This document shows, in pieces, positions 10,735 through 22,164 of a stretch of DNA of 64,000 nucleotides. Source of the stretch: Micrasema longulum (lineage: Eukaryota > Arthropoda > Insecta > Trichoptera > Brachycentridae); assembly GCA_022494885.1 (NCBI GenBank), contig JAGVSM010003714.1, forward strand, positions 24,132 through 88,131, in the 5' to 3' direction. Both the position numbers and the translations under genes were made by a program. The stretch's first letter is position 1. Each line of letters begins with the position of its first letter. The notes under the pieces were generated by a model. That model was given only the letters and a program-made list of their open reading frames with translations, was not told the origin of the DNA and ran no database searches.

Positions 10735-10940
10735 ATTTATATTTTACAAATTTATTTATAAACAGGCACTATAAAGTATCTAGAAGATATTTCTTCAGTT
10801 CTTTTTTTTTCATTTGAAGATCTTTTATGTTGATGATGGTTCGTGGGAGATCATTGAACAATCTTGGAACAACGCGATTTAATGTTCGCTCTCCGAAGTA
10901 ATTTGTAATTCGGGATACAAACAGGGAGCTCTATTGCCTA
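10735..10940 (-). mobile_element. LINE family R, ORF2 C-terminus
   Basis: The minus strand reads FGERTLNRVVPRLFNDLPR, then KKKELKKYLLDTL and a stop, followed by an AT-rich tail. A second copy of the same family is at 37215-37395. Confidence 0.75.
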
Positions 10941-11825
10941 GCCCTTTCTTGTACCTATTTTGAGAACAAAGAACCGACAGCATTATTTTCTGATTCTATT
11001 ACGTGCAGAACATTTGAAGGGTAGGCAGAAGAAACATGCGTATCATGAAACCAATACTTTGAGAAAAATGATTCTTTAGTTTCAAAACCGTTTTAAACAT
11101 TATCGATGAATGAAGTGCCAATCTTTTTTTTTTTTTCATATTTATGATTAATTAACATTTTTGAATAACTCTTAATAAAAAGTCGCTAAAATGATCAGCA
11201 CACAAAAGTATTATGCGGATTAATATAAATATAAACCATATTGGAGGGGAAAGAAACGTTCTATTACGCTTTATACGCGGAAGAAACCTTCAAAATAAAT
11301 GTAATTTTAAACTAACTGACATTCCAAAAAAAATATTTTGAGTTCAGAGTTAGTTTTCGTCAAGTGCCTGGACAATATGAACGATAGTAATAGCAGAATT
11401 TGAATATGGCAAAGTAATTATTTTGCCCTTCAGCTGAGTCACACATAATGTGTAACTCACGAATAGAATTACAGTAATATGCATTTTTCAAAACGCACTG
11501 ATGAGATCCGCCTGATCAGCGACTGACTACGTTTGTTTCTTAAAATTATGCGCGAACTTAAAATGTTTCTTTTCTATATTATACTGACTGCTCGCGTTTT
11601 TTCAGCTTTGCCCAAAATTTTAAATACGTTTTGCCAACGATTGGGAGTATATTTTGATAGGACACACGGGTGCATACTGTAAATACCTACAACTTTTTGC
11701 ATATTTAACTCAAATCTGTTAAAATCATGACTCCGCATGTTTCTTCCGCCCGCCCTTCATTCAATAGTTCTTTCTGACCATTTTCTAATTTACATTTTTT
11801 TTATTTTTTTTTTTAAATTTTATTA
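10941..11825. other. Intronic stretch
   Basis: Contains more GC-rich patches (11190-11530) that may be old repeats, but no family could be named and no coding exon fits. Confidence 0.4.
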
Positions 11826-11829
11826 ATTT

Positions 11830-12145
11830 TAAAAGGTATATAAAATATGAGTATATAAACAACGTAAAATTAAAAAAAAATGCAGTATAAAGCAACAAAA
11901 GATAGAACAGTGTTAAGAAGTAAAGTTGGTATAAAAAAAGAAGATCTGTATATAAACAACATAAATTTAAAAAAAAACAAAATAAAGAAATAAAAGATAG
12001 GAACAGTGTTAAGAAATACAGTTGGTATAAAAATAAAAATAAAAATATGAGTGTATTAAAAACATAAATTTAAAAAAATACAATATAAAGTAATAAAATA
12101 TAGAACTGTGTTTAGAAGTTAAGATGGTTTAAAAAAAAAAAAATT
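11830..12145. repeat. Tandem repeat, about 95-bp AT-rich unit, 3 copies
   Basis: (A)AAGATAG(G)AACAGTGTTAAGAA at about 11898, 11992 and (diverged) 12090, each preceded by a (TA)TAAACAACRTAAA-like block. A fourth fragment of the unit appears at about 31215-31270. The array ends about 115 bp before the TM4-TM5 exon's donor side. Confidence 0.75.
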
Positions 12146-12259
12146 TTTTTTTTTTTGGTTGAAGCAGCTAGGTACAAAATGTTATAAAATACAATATGAA
12201 CAGAATATTAAGTTTTATTTGATATGGAACATTTACATTGATATTTATATAAAACTTAC

Positions 12260-12419
12260 GATATAGCTCCCTTGATGAAGGCGCTCATGATGGCTATGCC
12301 CAGTCCACTACCGGAGACTACGAACACCTCCACCAGCTCTCTCTTCCTCTTGAAATACTGGGCCACCATGAGGGTGGCACAGTCCCTAGCGAGTCCTACC
12401 CCGACCCCGACCACGGCAC
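12260..12419 (-). CDS. SLC16-type transporter, exon with TM4-TM5
   Basis: The acceptor is CCCTTCAG|GTGCC (good pyrimidine tract) and the donor TATATC|GTAAGT, phase 1 to phase 2, 160 nt. It encodes about residues 131-184: TM4 (AVVGVGVGLARDC...), then QYFKRKRELVE and TM5 (VFVVSGSGLGIAIMSAFI). The YFxxRRxxAxGxAxxG element between TM4 and TM5 is the second family signature. Here the basic YFKRKR and the later glycines are kept. An about 95-bp tandem repeat ends 120 bp downstream in the next intron, and a palindromic element lies about 240 bp upstream. Confidence 0.94.
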
Positions 12420-12659
12420 CTGAAGGGAAACATAACATGTTAAAAAAATAACAAGAGCACTTGTACGAGTATTATCTTAAGGGCCAGTTGTTGATGTTTT
12501 AAAATTAGAAATTAAAAAAATGCAATAGAGAATAATTAAAAAAATACATAAATTCACTTCTGATTTTTAACCATTACTAACTATCAAAAAACCAGGCTTA
12601 AGGTGATTCTAAACGAAAATATGAAATTAATTTATCATAGATGGCGCTTTTATAATTTT

Positions 12660-12950
12660 TTATGGCAAAATGCAATTTTTGCATTTATTTTCAATGGAAA
12701 TTTTACGAAACTTGGTTTGCGGAAACTTTACACTATATTGATTGTAACAAATACCACAACAATATTATTCTGGTTATTTTCACAAAATGGTGTGCAAAAC
12801 AAAAAACGATATGTTTTGTACACCATTTTGTAAAAAGGACCTAAATTATATTGTTATGGTTTATAATTTATTTGTTGTAAAGTTTCCGCAAAACAAGTTT
12901 TGTAAAATTTTAATTGAAAATAAACGTAAAAATGTCATTTTTTAAATATC
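12660..12950. mobile_element. Palindromic MITE (foldback family 2)
   Basis: The left arm (TTATTTTCAATGGAAATTTT then GCGGAAACTTTACA) and the right arm read on the other strand (TTATTTTCAATTAAAATTTT then GCGGAAACTTTACA) pair over about 140 bp. They surround a short centre near 12800 with mirrored CACCATTTTG(C/T). No coding capacity. Confidence 0.8.
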
Positions 12951-12954
12951 ATCA

Positions 12955-13217
12955 CCATCATCATCATCACCTTTCCTCACATAATGGTGCATAGGGCACT
13001 GCATTGATACAACAATCGCTGGGCATCTTGATATTTTTTTTTGTTATATGAAGGTAAGGTGATCAGTCTTACGCTTCAGGTACCAGTCTAGGGACTATGA
13101 AATATTCTGGTGTAAAAACACTATTTTACATAATATTTCATATCAACCATGTCGGGAATCGAACCCGAGACCTCTTGCATGGTAGGCCAATGCGCTGACC
13201 ATTACTCCACGAGGCCC
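12955..13217 (-). mobile_element. tRNA-derived SINE, family B (fullest copy)
   Basis: On the minus strand the head has box A-like TAATGGTCAGCGCATTGG and box B GGTTCGATTCC, an internal pol III promoter. A body follows with GGTACCTGAAGCGTAAGACT and GCAGTGCCCTATGCACCATT, then an (ATG)n-like 3' run at 12955. Partial copies lie at 5038, 19655, 19945, 31380, 32200, 38598, 39436 and 41818. Confidence 0.85.
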
Positions 13218-13734
13218 CTCAATATAAAAAATGATAATGGCGTCATCTACGAATACAATTATGAATATGGTCTCATAATTATAATATTCATATAACGCGG
13301 ATTGAATCGGTGCAACGTAAATTTTATAAATCTTTAATATTTAGAATCGGATCAAATACTTTCATTTAGTATTTTCGTCTAGAGTATTTTCATATTTTTA
13401 GTTTAGAATTCAGAAAGATTTTGGCTGGTTTGATATTCTTGCACAAATGAATATCTAACTGTATAGATGCCCATGATATCCTTGCTCAGATAAACCTTAA
13501 TGTACCTCGCCGTAACTTGCGTACCAATCCTGTCTTTGTTGTGGGAAATTATAAAAATAACATCGGATTCTTTTCCCTCTGCCAAGGATCACAGAGCAGT
13601 GAACGAAATCTCACTAAACGGTACTGTCGATGTGTTCGTACAGCGAGGGCAGGCATTTAAGAAGCAAGCGGTGTTGTCTCTCCTGACTCGCGATGTCACA
13701 TTTGCCATTTTCGCCTAGATTATGCTATATACAT

Positions 13735-14115
13735 ACCGTTTGTTAATTATTTATTTATTTTTATTTATTTGACTTTTTGTACCTAATGTTATTTATACAT
13801 TAGCAGGCTTATTGCCAAATGGCAATTTCTTCCAACCAATCAATAAAATAAAATTTTTATTTTTAAAATTCAAGTTACAGAACACATTCAATAGAATTTT
13901 TTTTATTAAAAAGCTAAAAATAGAAATAAACGTATTTGTTTATAAATTACCTTAAATCAAAACTATTACTCAATGGGAAAAAGGAAAGAAAGAGGAAAAA
14001 GGAAAGGAGGAGAGATTAAGGAAGAGAAAGGAGATGTTTCTTCAGACGTGATTTAAACAGAGATAATGTAGTAACATCTTTGATGGTGGATGGGAGATGA
14101 TGATGAGGAGTATGA
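13735..14115 (-). mobile_element. LINE family S, 3' end
   Basis: Nearly the same as 53328-53690. On the minus strand: an ORF2 tail (KDVTTLSLFKSRLKKHL), 3' UTR, an ATTGCCATTTGGCAAT hairpin at about 13813-13828, then (TAAA)n. 5'-truncated. Confidence 0.85.
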
Positions 14116-14620
14116 CCATTATACACTTTGTTAATTTAAGCAGATTTTAAGAATGTTTAGATTAAGTATTACTCATTAATGACAATCCATTAGGGCTTAC
14201 TTAAGCCTGTTGATTGGCTTAACAAAAAAAAAAATCATGTTTTCATTTAGAAATCACCTTAAGTTTGACAAAATACATTAAACAATATGAAAGACATACA
14301 GCTAAAGGGAACTCATTGTATTTTTTCGATTTTTTGAAGCTTTGGATTCAATATTCCTTTATGAAAAAGCTCTGATTTTTATATTTGTTTTTCAAAAAGC
14401 TTTAATTGTCATATTTCTGAAATGCAATTTAAATTCATACTTAAGAAATTTACGAAAGTATTGTGCTTAAATGCTTCGTCTGGAAACAGTATTATTTTAC
14501 GAGATTAGTGGAAGAGCTTGTTAATTCATATTCGAGACCTCAATCTGAGCTCGGATTTATATATTTGTCTTCTCCTGGTATTAAAGTACTTGTATTATTT
14601 AAATGATTGTATTTATCTTT
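14116..14620. other. Intron next to the TM2-TM3 exon
   Basis: AT-rich DNA with no recognised element. Confidence 0.4.
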
Positions 14621-14624
14621 TTAC

Positions 14625-14798
14625 CATAGCTGAAGAAGAGCTGATGGAACTGGGAGGCGAATGAGGTGAACAAGCACCCCAAAGCCGCTACCAGACCTCC
14701 CATAACTGCTGTAACCCTGGTAGATTTCCTCAAGCAGCAGGCCACCGTCACAGGAGATATCAGGAGAGCCACAGCCGTGGACAATGCACCGAGCCATC
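14625..14798 (-). CDS. SLC16-type transporter, exon with TM2-TM3
   Basis: The acceptor is TTGTTCTAG|GATGG and the donor AGCTATG|GTAAAA, phase 1 to phase 1, 174 nt. It encodes visible residues 73-131. The split first codon completes the Gly of SGWLGAL, the start of TM2 (about 73-95). A short basic loop CCLRKSTRVT and TM3 (about 101-122) follow, and the exon ends SQFHQLFFSYG at the start of TM4. The GW(L/I)G(A/S)L and FxSYG spacing is typical of SLC16 proteins. It lies downstream of the giant intron. The three-frame open reading here gives other small ORFs that are shadows of this exon. Confidence 0.93.
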
Positions 14799-15320
14799 CT
14801 AGAACAAATTACACCATGATTAATATTTATAAACACTTACAAATAAAGTTTTAATACAAGTTTAGTGTTGTCAGGCATATGCGATTTCGGATCTGCATAG
14901 AACAAATTGGTAATATATATTAAATTATTTCTGATGTCCTATAGTTTTGATCACGGTAAAGAGCTCCATAACATCCCTAGATTAAACATAGACAATAATG
15001 CGGCAGCTGTCCTTGCTCGGACACGTGGTTCAGATGCTTCAGGAGAGCCTTAACCCAAGTTGCCTCTTTTTCACACCTATGCTGTCCTGGTACTTAATCA
15101 CAGATGTTTATCACGTCGATCAAAAGTTCTTAATCAACATTCAATCCATATTTTTTCTTAATCAAGTCAGTAATCACCGACAAATGCGGCCATTGTGATT
15201 GAGCTAAAGGAAGGCCGTCAATTACAGTTTTTCAGCTATCTGTAGTTATCTCGACCAGCATTTTTTGGTTGTCTGGAAGACATTACTATCTTTAACCCCT
15301 AAACAGTCTTTGGCTATACG
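14799..15320. other. 3' end of the giant intron
   Basis: Starts with the acceptor of the TM2-TM3 exon. The rest shows no repeat or gene I can name. Confidence 0.4.
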
Positions 15321-15324
15321 TTTT

Positions 15325-15948
15325 TACAACTTCTGAGGAAAAATATATCTTAGAAGGGACTATGGTAGTCTAGGCATTTACAGGGCTTATGACTTGTCGT
15401 TGGCTGGTTTAAGAGGCCAATTTACACAATGTGTAACATTCACCATTCTACCTATGTTTGAACATTCAAATTCCGCAACTCTTCCACCTGTTAACTTTTG
15501 TGAAGTAAAAGAGCTAAAACCTTTATCATGTGGGTGAGATTCATCCGGCTGAAACAATTTACCTACTAGGCAACGCCTGAAAACAATTTTCCAAATTTTT
15601 ATACTTCTTCTTTTGGACAAACCATATCATTGGCAAGCATTTGGACATACTCAAAACATTGTTGAATTAACTACCTGGTAAAATAAGAAGTATAAAAAAT
15701 TGAAAAATAGTTTTCAGGCGTTGCCTAGTAGGTGAATTGGTTCAGCCGGATGAATCTCACTTTACAAAAGTCAACAGGAGGAAGAACTGAGGAAATTTGG
15801 ATGTTCAAACATAAGAAGAATGGTAAATGTTACACAATATGTAAAGTGGCCACTTAAACCAGCAGATGACAGGTCTTAAGCCCTGTAAATGCCTAGACTA
15901 CCATATTCCTTTTTTAAAATGTTTTTCTTCTCTGTTGCAACAATTTTA
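15325..15948. mobile_element. Foldback family 1, full copy with both arms
   Basis: Two arms of about 280-300 bp face each other. The left arm has TAGTCTAGGCATTTACAGGG, GGAAATT-type spacing and ACCTACTAGGCAACGCCTGA. The right arm is its reverse complement. The ends approach TATTACAACAGAGA(T)G. No transposase. The largest palindrome in the window. Confidence 0.88.
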
Positions 15949-16640
15949 AATATAAACAACTATTTAGGAAGAAAATCCAGCCAGTCTGCAAGCATTTGGA
16001 CATACTCAAAGCATTGTTGGGTTCAAAAAATCGTTTCAAAGTTCTTCAGAGTCTTGCTCTATAAAGAGTTAATTGAAACTTTATCAATTTTGAGCTTCAT
16101 TGCCATTTATAACACGTATTACAAATTTTCTTACAATTTCATCAGCTTTTTTACAATTATGGTGACTATTTATTTATTATATTTATTTATTTGTGATTGA
16201 AAACTGAGGACACTTTACTGATATTGTTCTTACTTTCGACAGACAATTGTATTTTTATAGATGCTGCTTGTAGTCATGGAGAAATGGTCTACTTTAAATA
16301 TATCTGGATTTAGTAATCGATTTATGTTACTAATGAGTGAGGTATTCATGTAGTAATTTTAAATACCACACAGGTTTCCATTATCATCCTAAGTTATTGT
16401 TAGATGTTTGCAAAAGAAACCATTGTAATTATGCAGGTAATATTGATTCGCCTTTTTAGTTCGTAAACTCATCAGAGTTTCAATCTTCATAATAAGTTAA
16501 AGAAATTGCTTTATTAGTGGATACAAAGACGTTTTGTAAGGAGTTGATCTAGTACGAGTATTTTATATTACATGCACATCCCTTTGATAACTTATTAGAA
16601 AAAATATAATTATAAATTGTAATTAAATTCTTCTTGCGCG
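15949..16640. other. Intronic stretch
   Basis: 15960-16030 repeats a short block from the centre of the foldback (GCAAGCATTTGGACATACTC). The rest is AT-rich. A 103-codon frame at 15889-16200 begins inside the foldback end and has no family motif. Confidence 0.4.
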
Positions 16641-16679
16641 TTCAACGTTCAAACGTCGTCTTACAAATGGGGCCTATTA

Positions 16680-17690
16680 CAAACCTACCGTTAAAATATT
16701 AATTGTTTTTTTTAATAACATGTACATAGCACACTGAAATTCAAGACGTACATATTATAAAAAGACAAAAAATACTTAAAGAGACCCTTGTCAAAGCAGC
16801 AGGAGAATCCTGCTCCGGAAAAGCCCTTCGGATACATGGAACAGATCAACATCCAGAGCGATGTTGTTCAGCATAGCGGTAGCCCTTCCAACAAACATAG
16901 CCATCGCATCGGTTGGTTGGTCCTGTATATCGGAATATGAAACAATCTATGCTGACGCTGTCTTAGGTAATTATCAGGAACATACAAACCAATGCTCATC
17001 ATAATCTCAGGATTATCGACAACAATCGTTAAAAATGTGTAGTCAAATACGCATTCCTTCTAGTCTCTAAACTGTTGAAGCCGAGCATACCCTAAAGAAA
17101 CTCGGCCGGGTAGAGCCAAGGATAATACCCGCACCCTCTCATGTAGAGATATCTCAGAATTATGGATTTTCTCTATCATAAGAGAGTACTTCAGTTGATG
17201 TGGCCCCCAAATCATCGAGTCACCATCGAGTCTACTTCGCACCAAGGAGTTGTAAAGAGTTCTCAGTGCGCGGGTATTTTTGAAAAACCTGGCAGTACGC
17301 AACAAATCCTGACATCTTCAATGCTTTACCACTGATTGTCTCTAGGTAACCATGAAATGTCAGGATGCTGACAAATCTAGCGCCCAGATCCTTAACATTC
17401 GATATTCGTAGCAGATTTTGGTCATTCAAAATAGAGTTTTTGGGCCCTGGTGAAGGACGTGACCGAACACTTTGAAACATTAAATCTAAGTTTGTTTCGC
17501 CTTGCCTATTCAGATATATTAGATATATCTGCTTGAAGAAGACGGAAATCGTCAGAAGTTGTCACCTTTAAGAAAGGTCTTAAGTCATCCGCAAATAACA
17601 GAAAACGCGAGTTAAAAATTCTATTACAAATTATTTTTATTTGTTTATTTTTCCGTACATATTTACAAATAAGAATATTGAATTTTATTT
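16680..17690 (-). mobile_element. LINE with reverse transcriptase remains (CR1/jockey-like)
   Basis: Minus-strand order: FADD box of the RT palm (RFLLFADDLRPF) near 17570; LQADISNISE and KCSV; VKDLGARFVS; KALKMSGFV; RTLYNSLVRSRL with SMIWGP near 17230; and a C-terminus with VPDNYLRQRQHRLFHIP near 16970-16900. These are the standard landmarks of a jockey/CR1-type ORF2, but frameshifts and stops split them. A 65-bp relative is at 59640-59705. Confidence 0.85.
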
Positions 17691-17704
17691 ACAAAGATAT
17701 TTAC

Positions 17705-17815
17705 GATATTCGACATGCCCATTGCCCACCGTCAAGCATTTGTTGGCTTTGATCATGCTATGCCTTTCACGGTCTTCCTTGTTTTCTGCATCAACTGCCA
17801 TATTTTTCTTAAGAA
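17705..17815 (-). mobile_element. LINE family P, small fragment
   Basis: CTTTGATCATGCTATGCCTT and CGGTCTTCCTTGTTTTCTGC correspond to 29295-29340 of the P copy. Confidence 0.6.
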
Positions 17816-17894
17816 AGTTAATCATCAAACTGCAGTATTCATTACTGGTAGACGACTTTCGGAAAAGCTTGATATGTTTGTATTTTTTAAATAT

Positions 17895-18078
17895 TAAAAT
17901 GTCAACAGATAGAAGAATTGAAGAAATAGGGATGTTCAAACACAGGCAAAACGGTTAATGTTTTACAGTGCGTAAAGTAACCACTTAAACCAGCCAATGA
18001 TAGGTCGTAAGCCTTGTAAATGCCAGACTTCCATATTCCCTTCTCTAAAATGTTACCCATCCCTATTGTAATATAATA
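17895..18078. mobile_element. Foldback family 1, single arm
   Basis: Right-arm orientation, from GTCAACAGATAGAAGAATTG through AGGTCGTAAGCCTTGTAAAT to CCATATTCCCTTCTCTAAAA and CCCTATTGTAATAT. No matching left arm beside it. Confidence 0.8.
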
Positions 18079-19650
18079 TTGTGTATCATTAATAAATTTT
18101 ATTTTAAATGTTGGTATTTTTTTCTTATTATGTATTTTTACCCCATTTCGTAATAAATTTGTATTTATCACAGTTCTAGTTAGTAAATAATATAAATGCA
18201 AGTACCTAAGTGTTTTATCCAAACAAATGTAAAGTACTCAACTACTGATCGACCACCTACTGACTTTCGCTGTGTTCCACGGAATATACATACATCTTTG
18301 AGATACTCGTTATTCGAAAAACGTGTTTTATCAAGAGATAGAATGACAGAAAAGATTCTGTCAGCAATTTCTTTATTTAAATGACAGAGATATATGCTAT
18401 TTTGTACGGTGAAAAATATTCAAACATAATCTGAAATGAAATACAGAAAAAAATACGTTTGTATACAAATTACGACGACGAAATATAAAAAAAAATTTTC
18501 GTTGCATAGGGTCAAAACACCAGTAAATGACCATTGGTTAATAAAACACAATATAATAAGAATTCCCACATGTGTCCAGTCAAAAAACTTTCAACACTGG
18601 AAACTGACAAAAGCAATAGGCGTACACATCTTTTGGTAAGAAACAAATCTACCAGTTTTGAACTGTGAGTTGTCAAAAGATAATAGTACATCTTCCGTTA
18701 TTGTTCTGAGATTGATAGTGTTTTTATAAGAAAAGGTGTGGTAAGTGATTTGACGCTATTTCTCATGCAATTCTTTGAATATATCCATATTCTAATGTGT
18801 TAAGGTGTTTTGTAATGTTATGATATAACTAAATCTGAATATTATTTTTACTGGGGTAGTAGTGGTCATTCGCTGGTGATTCTGCTAGTTTTTTTAGAGT
18901 AATATTAATTATAATTGTAATTCTCGTATTTCGATAAAAAAGTAAAAGTACTCAGAAAAATCAATGTGTTTTTTATTGTTTTCTTTTATTTTGTACGCTT
19001 AAATAATTAAATTTATACATTTAATGTGGATTTCACTACAGGCTAAACCTTAAACGATCATTTATTGGTGCTTTGACTCTACTTGTGTACAGTTTTTCAT
19101 ATCTGGCATTAGGTCCATACGAAATGCTCATTTGAAAGTCTACTAACTAAGCACATAACGTAAAAAAGTGAACACACGCTTTTTCGCCATAGCGATTGAA
19201 TAAAGTCACTTTATTAGGTAGTTCTTGTTCATATTTTAATGATTATTGTAAATTAAAGCAATTAAATAACAAATATTTCAAAATATTTGTACAATTTTAA
19301 GCGCAACGCCTGTAACAAGATGGCAGTTAACGCATTTATATTAAATAACTTAAGGCCTTTTTCTGTGACACTTTATGATATAAACATCGTCAAAGATATT
19401 TATCATTCCGCTTAAAGCATATTTCGTAATACAGGAATGATAATTCGACGGAGAATGGAAGTGATATTTCGAAGGTTCGTGTTTGGTGAACATGAAATCG
19501 TTGCCATTAAATTTATTTTGACTATCTGGAAAATAAATACTGGACGGGGTTTCAAAATACACGATCATTGGGAGAAAAAATATACCACATGGAATACTGC
19601 TGATAAAGATTAAGCTATAAATTCCGCGGATGAAAGACAATACCTAGGTA
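18079..19650. other. Intronic stretch without recognised features
   Basis: AT-rich. The 96-codon minus frame at 19350-19640 has no motif, no fitting splice sites and no relation to SLC16, so it is not called. Confidence 0.4.
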
Positions 19651-19654
19651 TATC

Positions 19655-19760
19655 ATCGCGGTGTATAGGGCACTGTATTGTAAAACTAAACGCAGCGTAT
19701 CTCAGTCATACGTTAAAGGAAGATTAGATGGTCAGTCATACGCATCGGAGTTTACAAATT
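19655..19760 (-). mobile_element. SINE family B fragment
   Basis: GTGTATAGGGCACTGTATTG, then CAGCGTATCTCAGTCATACG, parallels the family B body. Diverged. Confidence 0.6.
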
Positions 19761-19944
19761 TACTATAGGAAATTCGATGAAAAAATACTCAAAATTTGGT
19801 AAGATATCTAAAATAAAAAAGTTTTGTTGGATGAAATTTTACTTTTATTTTTTATTTTTCAATATACAAGAGTGTATAATATGATGCATAGAAGAATTTT
19901 GATAATGTTCTAACAAGACAAAACGCATTACATTATACATCATC

Positions 19945-20075
19945 GTTCCATTTCCGCACCCAATGGTGCATAGTGAACTGAATTGGTACACCAATCGCAG
20001 TGTATCTTAATCATTTTAGTTACATGCAGGTAAGATGATCAGTCTTACGCTTCAAATACCAGTCCACACGTACAC
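19945..20075 (-). mobile_element. SINE family B fragment
   Basis: CCAATGGTGCATAGTGAACT, TTGGTACACCAATCGCAGTG and GATGATCAGTCTTACGCTTC match the body of the copy at 12955. The head is missing. Confidence 0.75.
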
Positions 20076-20234
20076 TCTTGTATGTAAATAAAAATAAAAC
20101 TTGATTCAGCAAAAGTATTTCATTTTGGGTACCTTACCAAATTTTATTATGGAATTTTATCAATTCTACACAATAAATAAAAAAAATACTTCCAAATACA
20201 CAAGTCATTTATGAGCAGATTAAGATATAAACAA

Positions 20235-20345
20235 CAAATAAATCATCACGCCGTTTCTCCGTAGGGGTAGGCAAAAAAGATATAACGCCACTCGAATCTG
20301 TCTTTGTATACAAACCTGACTTCCTCTACATTCATACATCTTTTA
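20235..20345 (-). mobile_element. LINE family P 3' tail
   Basis: On the minus strand it reads GCGTTATATC, TGCCTACCCCTACGGAGAAA and CGGCGTGATGATTTATTTG. The same terminal sequence ends the P copies at 28690, 34775 and 45660. Confidence 0.75.
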
Positions 20346-20479
20346 AAAACATGATAGATATATAGAAAAAAAAAGTAAATACAAAGAAATAAATAAAATA
20401 ATAACACAAGTATTCTTATCTACAAAACACTAATATACCCACCAATTTATTACTATTCGTCGATACTTTTTTGTGAATT

Positions 20480-20765
20480 GAAGGGGTAATCCAAAAAGTA
20501 TTTAAATTCTACTTCGTGTGTAAAAATGTGTGAACTTTATTTCATCTTTTTTTATAAATTCGCAGTATTACTTATTACATTTTTAGTACTGATAGTTTTA
20601 TTTTTGTGTGTATTTGTTTTTTATGATAATTTCCTGTTATTTTTATTTGTATTAGAAACGCGCCGATAAACTTTTATTTATAAATAGTTTGGCGCGATAC
20701 TGATGTTGTTAATTTTTGTGTAAATTTGAATAAATAAAATAAAAAGAAAGAATAAAAAAAAGATA
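20480..20765 (+). mobile_element. Non-LTR retrotransposon 3' end
   Basis: ACGCGCC and GGCGCGA pair across about 35 nt (20656-20697), followed by TTTGAATAAATAAAATAAAAAG. Only the 3' UTR and tail are seen. Confidence 0.5.
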
Positions 20766-21200
20766 ATAAACAAAAATGTTTAAACATGTGACATTTCTAG
20801 ATTTTATAATTAAAAATATACGATTAAAAACGAAAACAGTATTTTGTTTTGTCCTTACTTATACAAATATGAATTTTAATTGAATAATGACATCATTTAA
20901 AACGATGAGATTGAATAAACCTATATTTAAGAATTATTAAATTAATTATGCACATATATTTGTAGTTAATTTTTACGGGTACTTTGATTGCTAAACTAAA
21001 ACATGCAATATATATAATATTAAGGAATATAAAATTAGGAGATAGTACCAAGATTATGAATAGTATTATTAAAACAAAATGTTTTCTAGATTTTTCAATA
21101 CGCAATAAAGATTAAAATAAATTACTTTTTTTTTTCTAATACCGATTAACATAATCTTTCGTACTCATTTGATAATGATCAATATTATTTAACGGTAATT
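20766..21200. other. Intronic stretch
   Basis: AT-rich; nothing recognised. Confidence 0.4.
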
Positions 21201-21294
21201 GTTGCCCAAATGTTTGTAGACAAGGACTGGATATCACCCCCCAGGGAGCTACACAGATGGAGAACTTAAAAACCGGATATGAATTTACAGGGCT

Positions 21295-21540
21295 TATTTA
21301 TTTATATATTTTTAAAAAATATTTAAATTTTTATTATTTATATTTTTCTATTATTATTTTGAATATAGTTTTTATTATTTTGTATATTGTTTAATATGTT
21401 TATAAATCTTTTTGATTTATATGTAGAAGAGTCCCGACTTAAAACGGAATTTTCTAACAAGTCAAGACATAAAAAAAAAATGTGCTCTATGATAAAATTG
21501 TATATTTTGTGCATCAAATAAAATAAATAAATAAATAAAG
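21295..21540 (+). mobile_element. LINE-like 3' end inside the foldback
   Basis: AT-rich 3' UTR ending in AAATAAAATAAATAAATAAA at 21520-21540. No coding part recognisable. Confidence 0.45.
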
Positions 21541-21669
21541 TTTTTTTTTATTTGGGATTTTTACAGCTACATTATAAAAAATAAGTCGAAACATATTAAC
21601 AACACTAGAGCCAATTAAAAAAAACCATTGGAAATCTAATAATATATAGTATATAGGAAAAGAGTTCAC

Positions 21670-21765
21670 GTAATTGTATGTGTGTGACGTTTGTATTCAT
21701 GTGTGTGTATGTGAATGTGTGAATGAATGAGGGAGAGTGGGCGTGTGTGTGAGTGTGTAAGTATA
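21670..21765. repeat. (TG)n/(TGAATG)n simple repeat
   Basis: Imperfect TG-rich run including GTGTGTGTATGTGAATGTGT. Confidence 0.85.
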
Positions 21766-22164
21766 AAAATAATAATTTTAAAGTTGTAATCGTATTGAAA
21801 AGGGCACAGGAAAGAGCTTGGTAAGAAGTTTGATCAATAAATAAATAAATTATTATGACCTGTCATTGGCTTGTTTATGTAGCAACATTACACACTGTGT
21901 GCCATGTTTCATTTTGCCTGTGTTTGAGGATCCATATTTCTTTAATTCTTCCATCTGTTGATTTTTGTGAAGTTTAGGATCTGAAACCTTTATTGATTTG
22001 ACTGAGATTCATCTGCCTGAATTATTTCATCTACTAGGCAACGTCTGAAAATACTTTCAACTTTTTATTTTTCTTCTTGGACCATTTGGTTTAATCAACA
22101 ATATTTCGAGTAAATCATATTTTTGTAGACATGGGTCGGCAGTCTAGACATTTACAGGATTTAA

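Noticed and set aside
15889..16200. 103-codon plus-strand frame
   Set aside because: Begins inside a foldback arm and continues in AT-rich DNA; no recognisable domain.
17902..18222. 106-codon minus-strand frame
   Set aside because: Lies over a foldback arm; the same arm elsewhere does not keep the frame.
19350..19640. 96-codon minus-strand frame
   Set aside because: No motif, no signal of conservation, and no splice sites in phase with the transporter.
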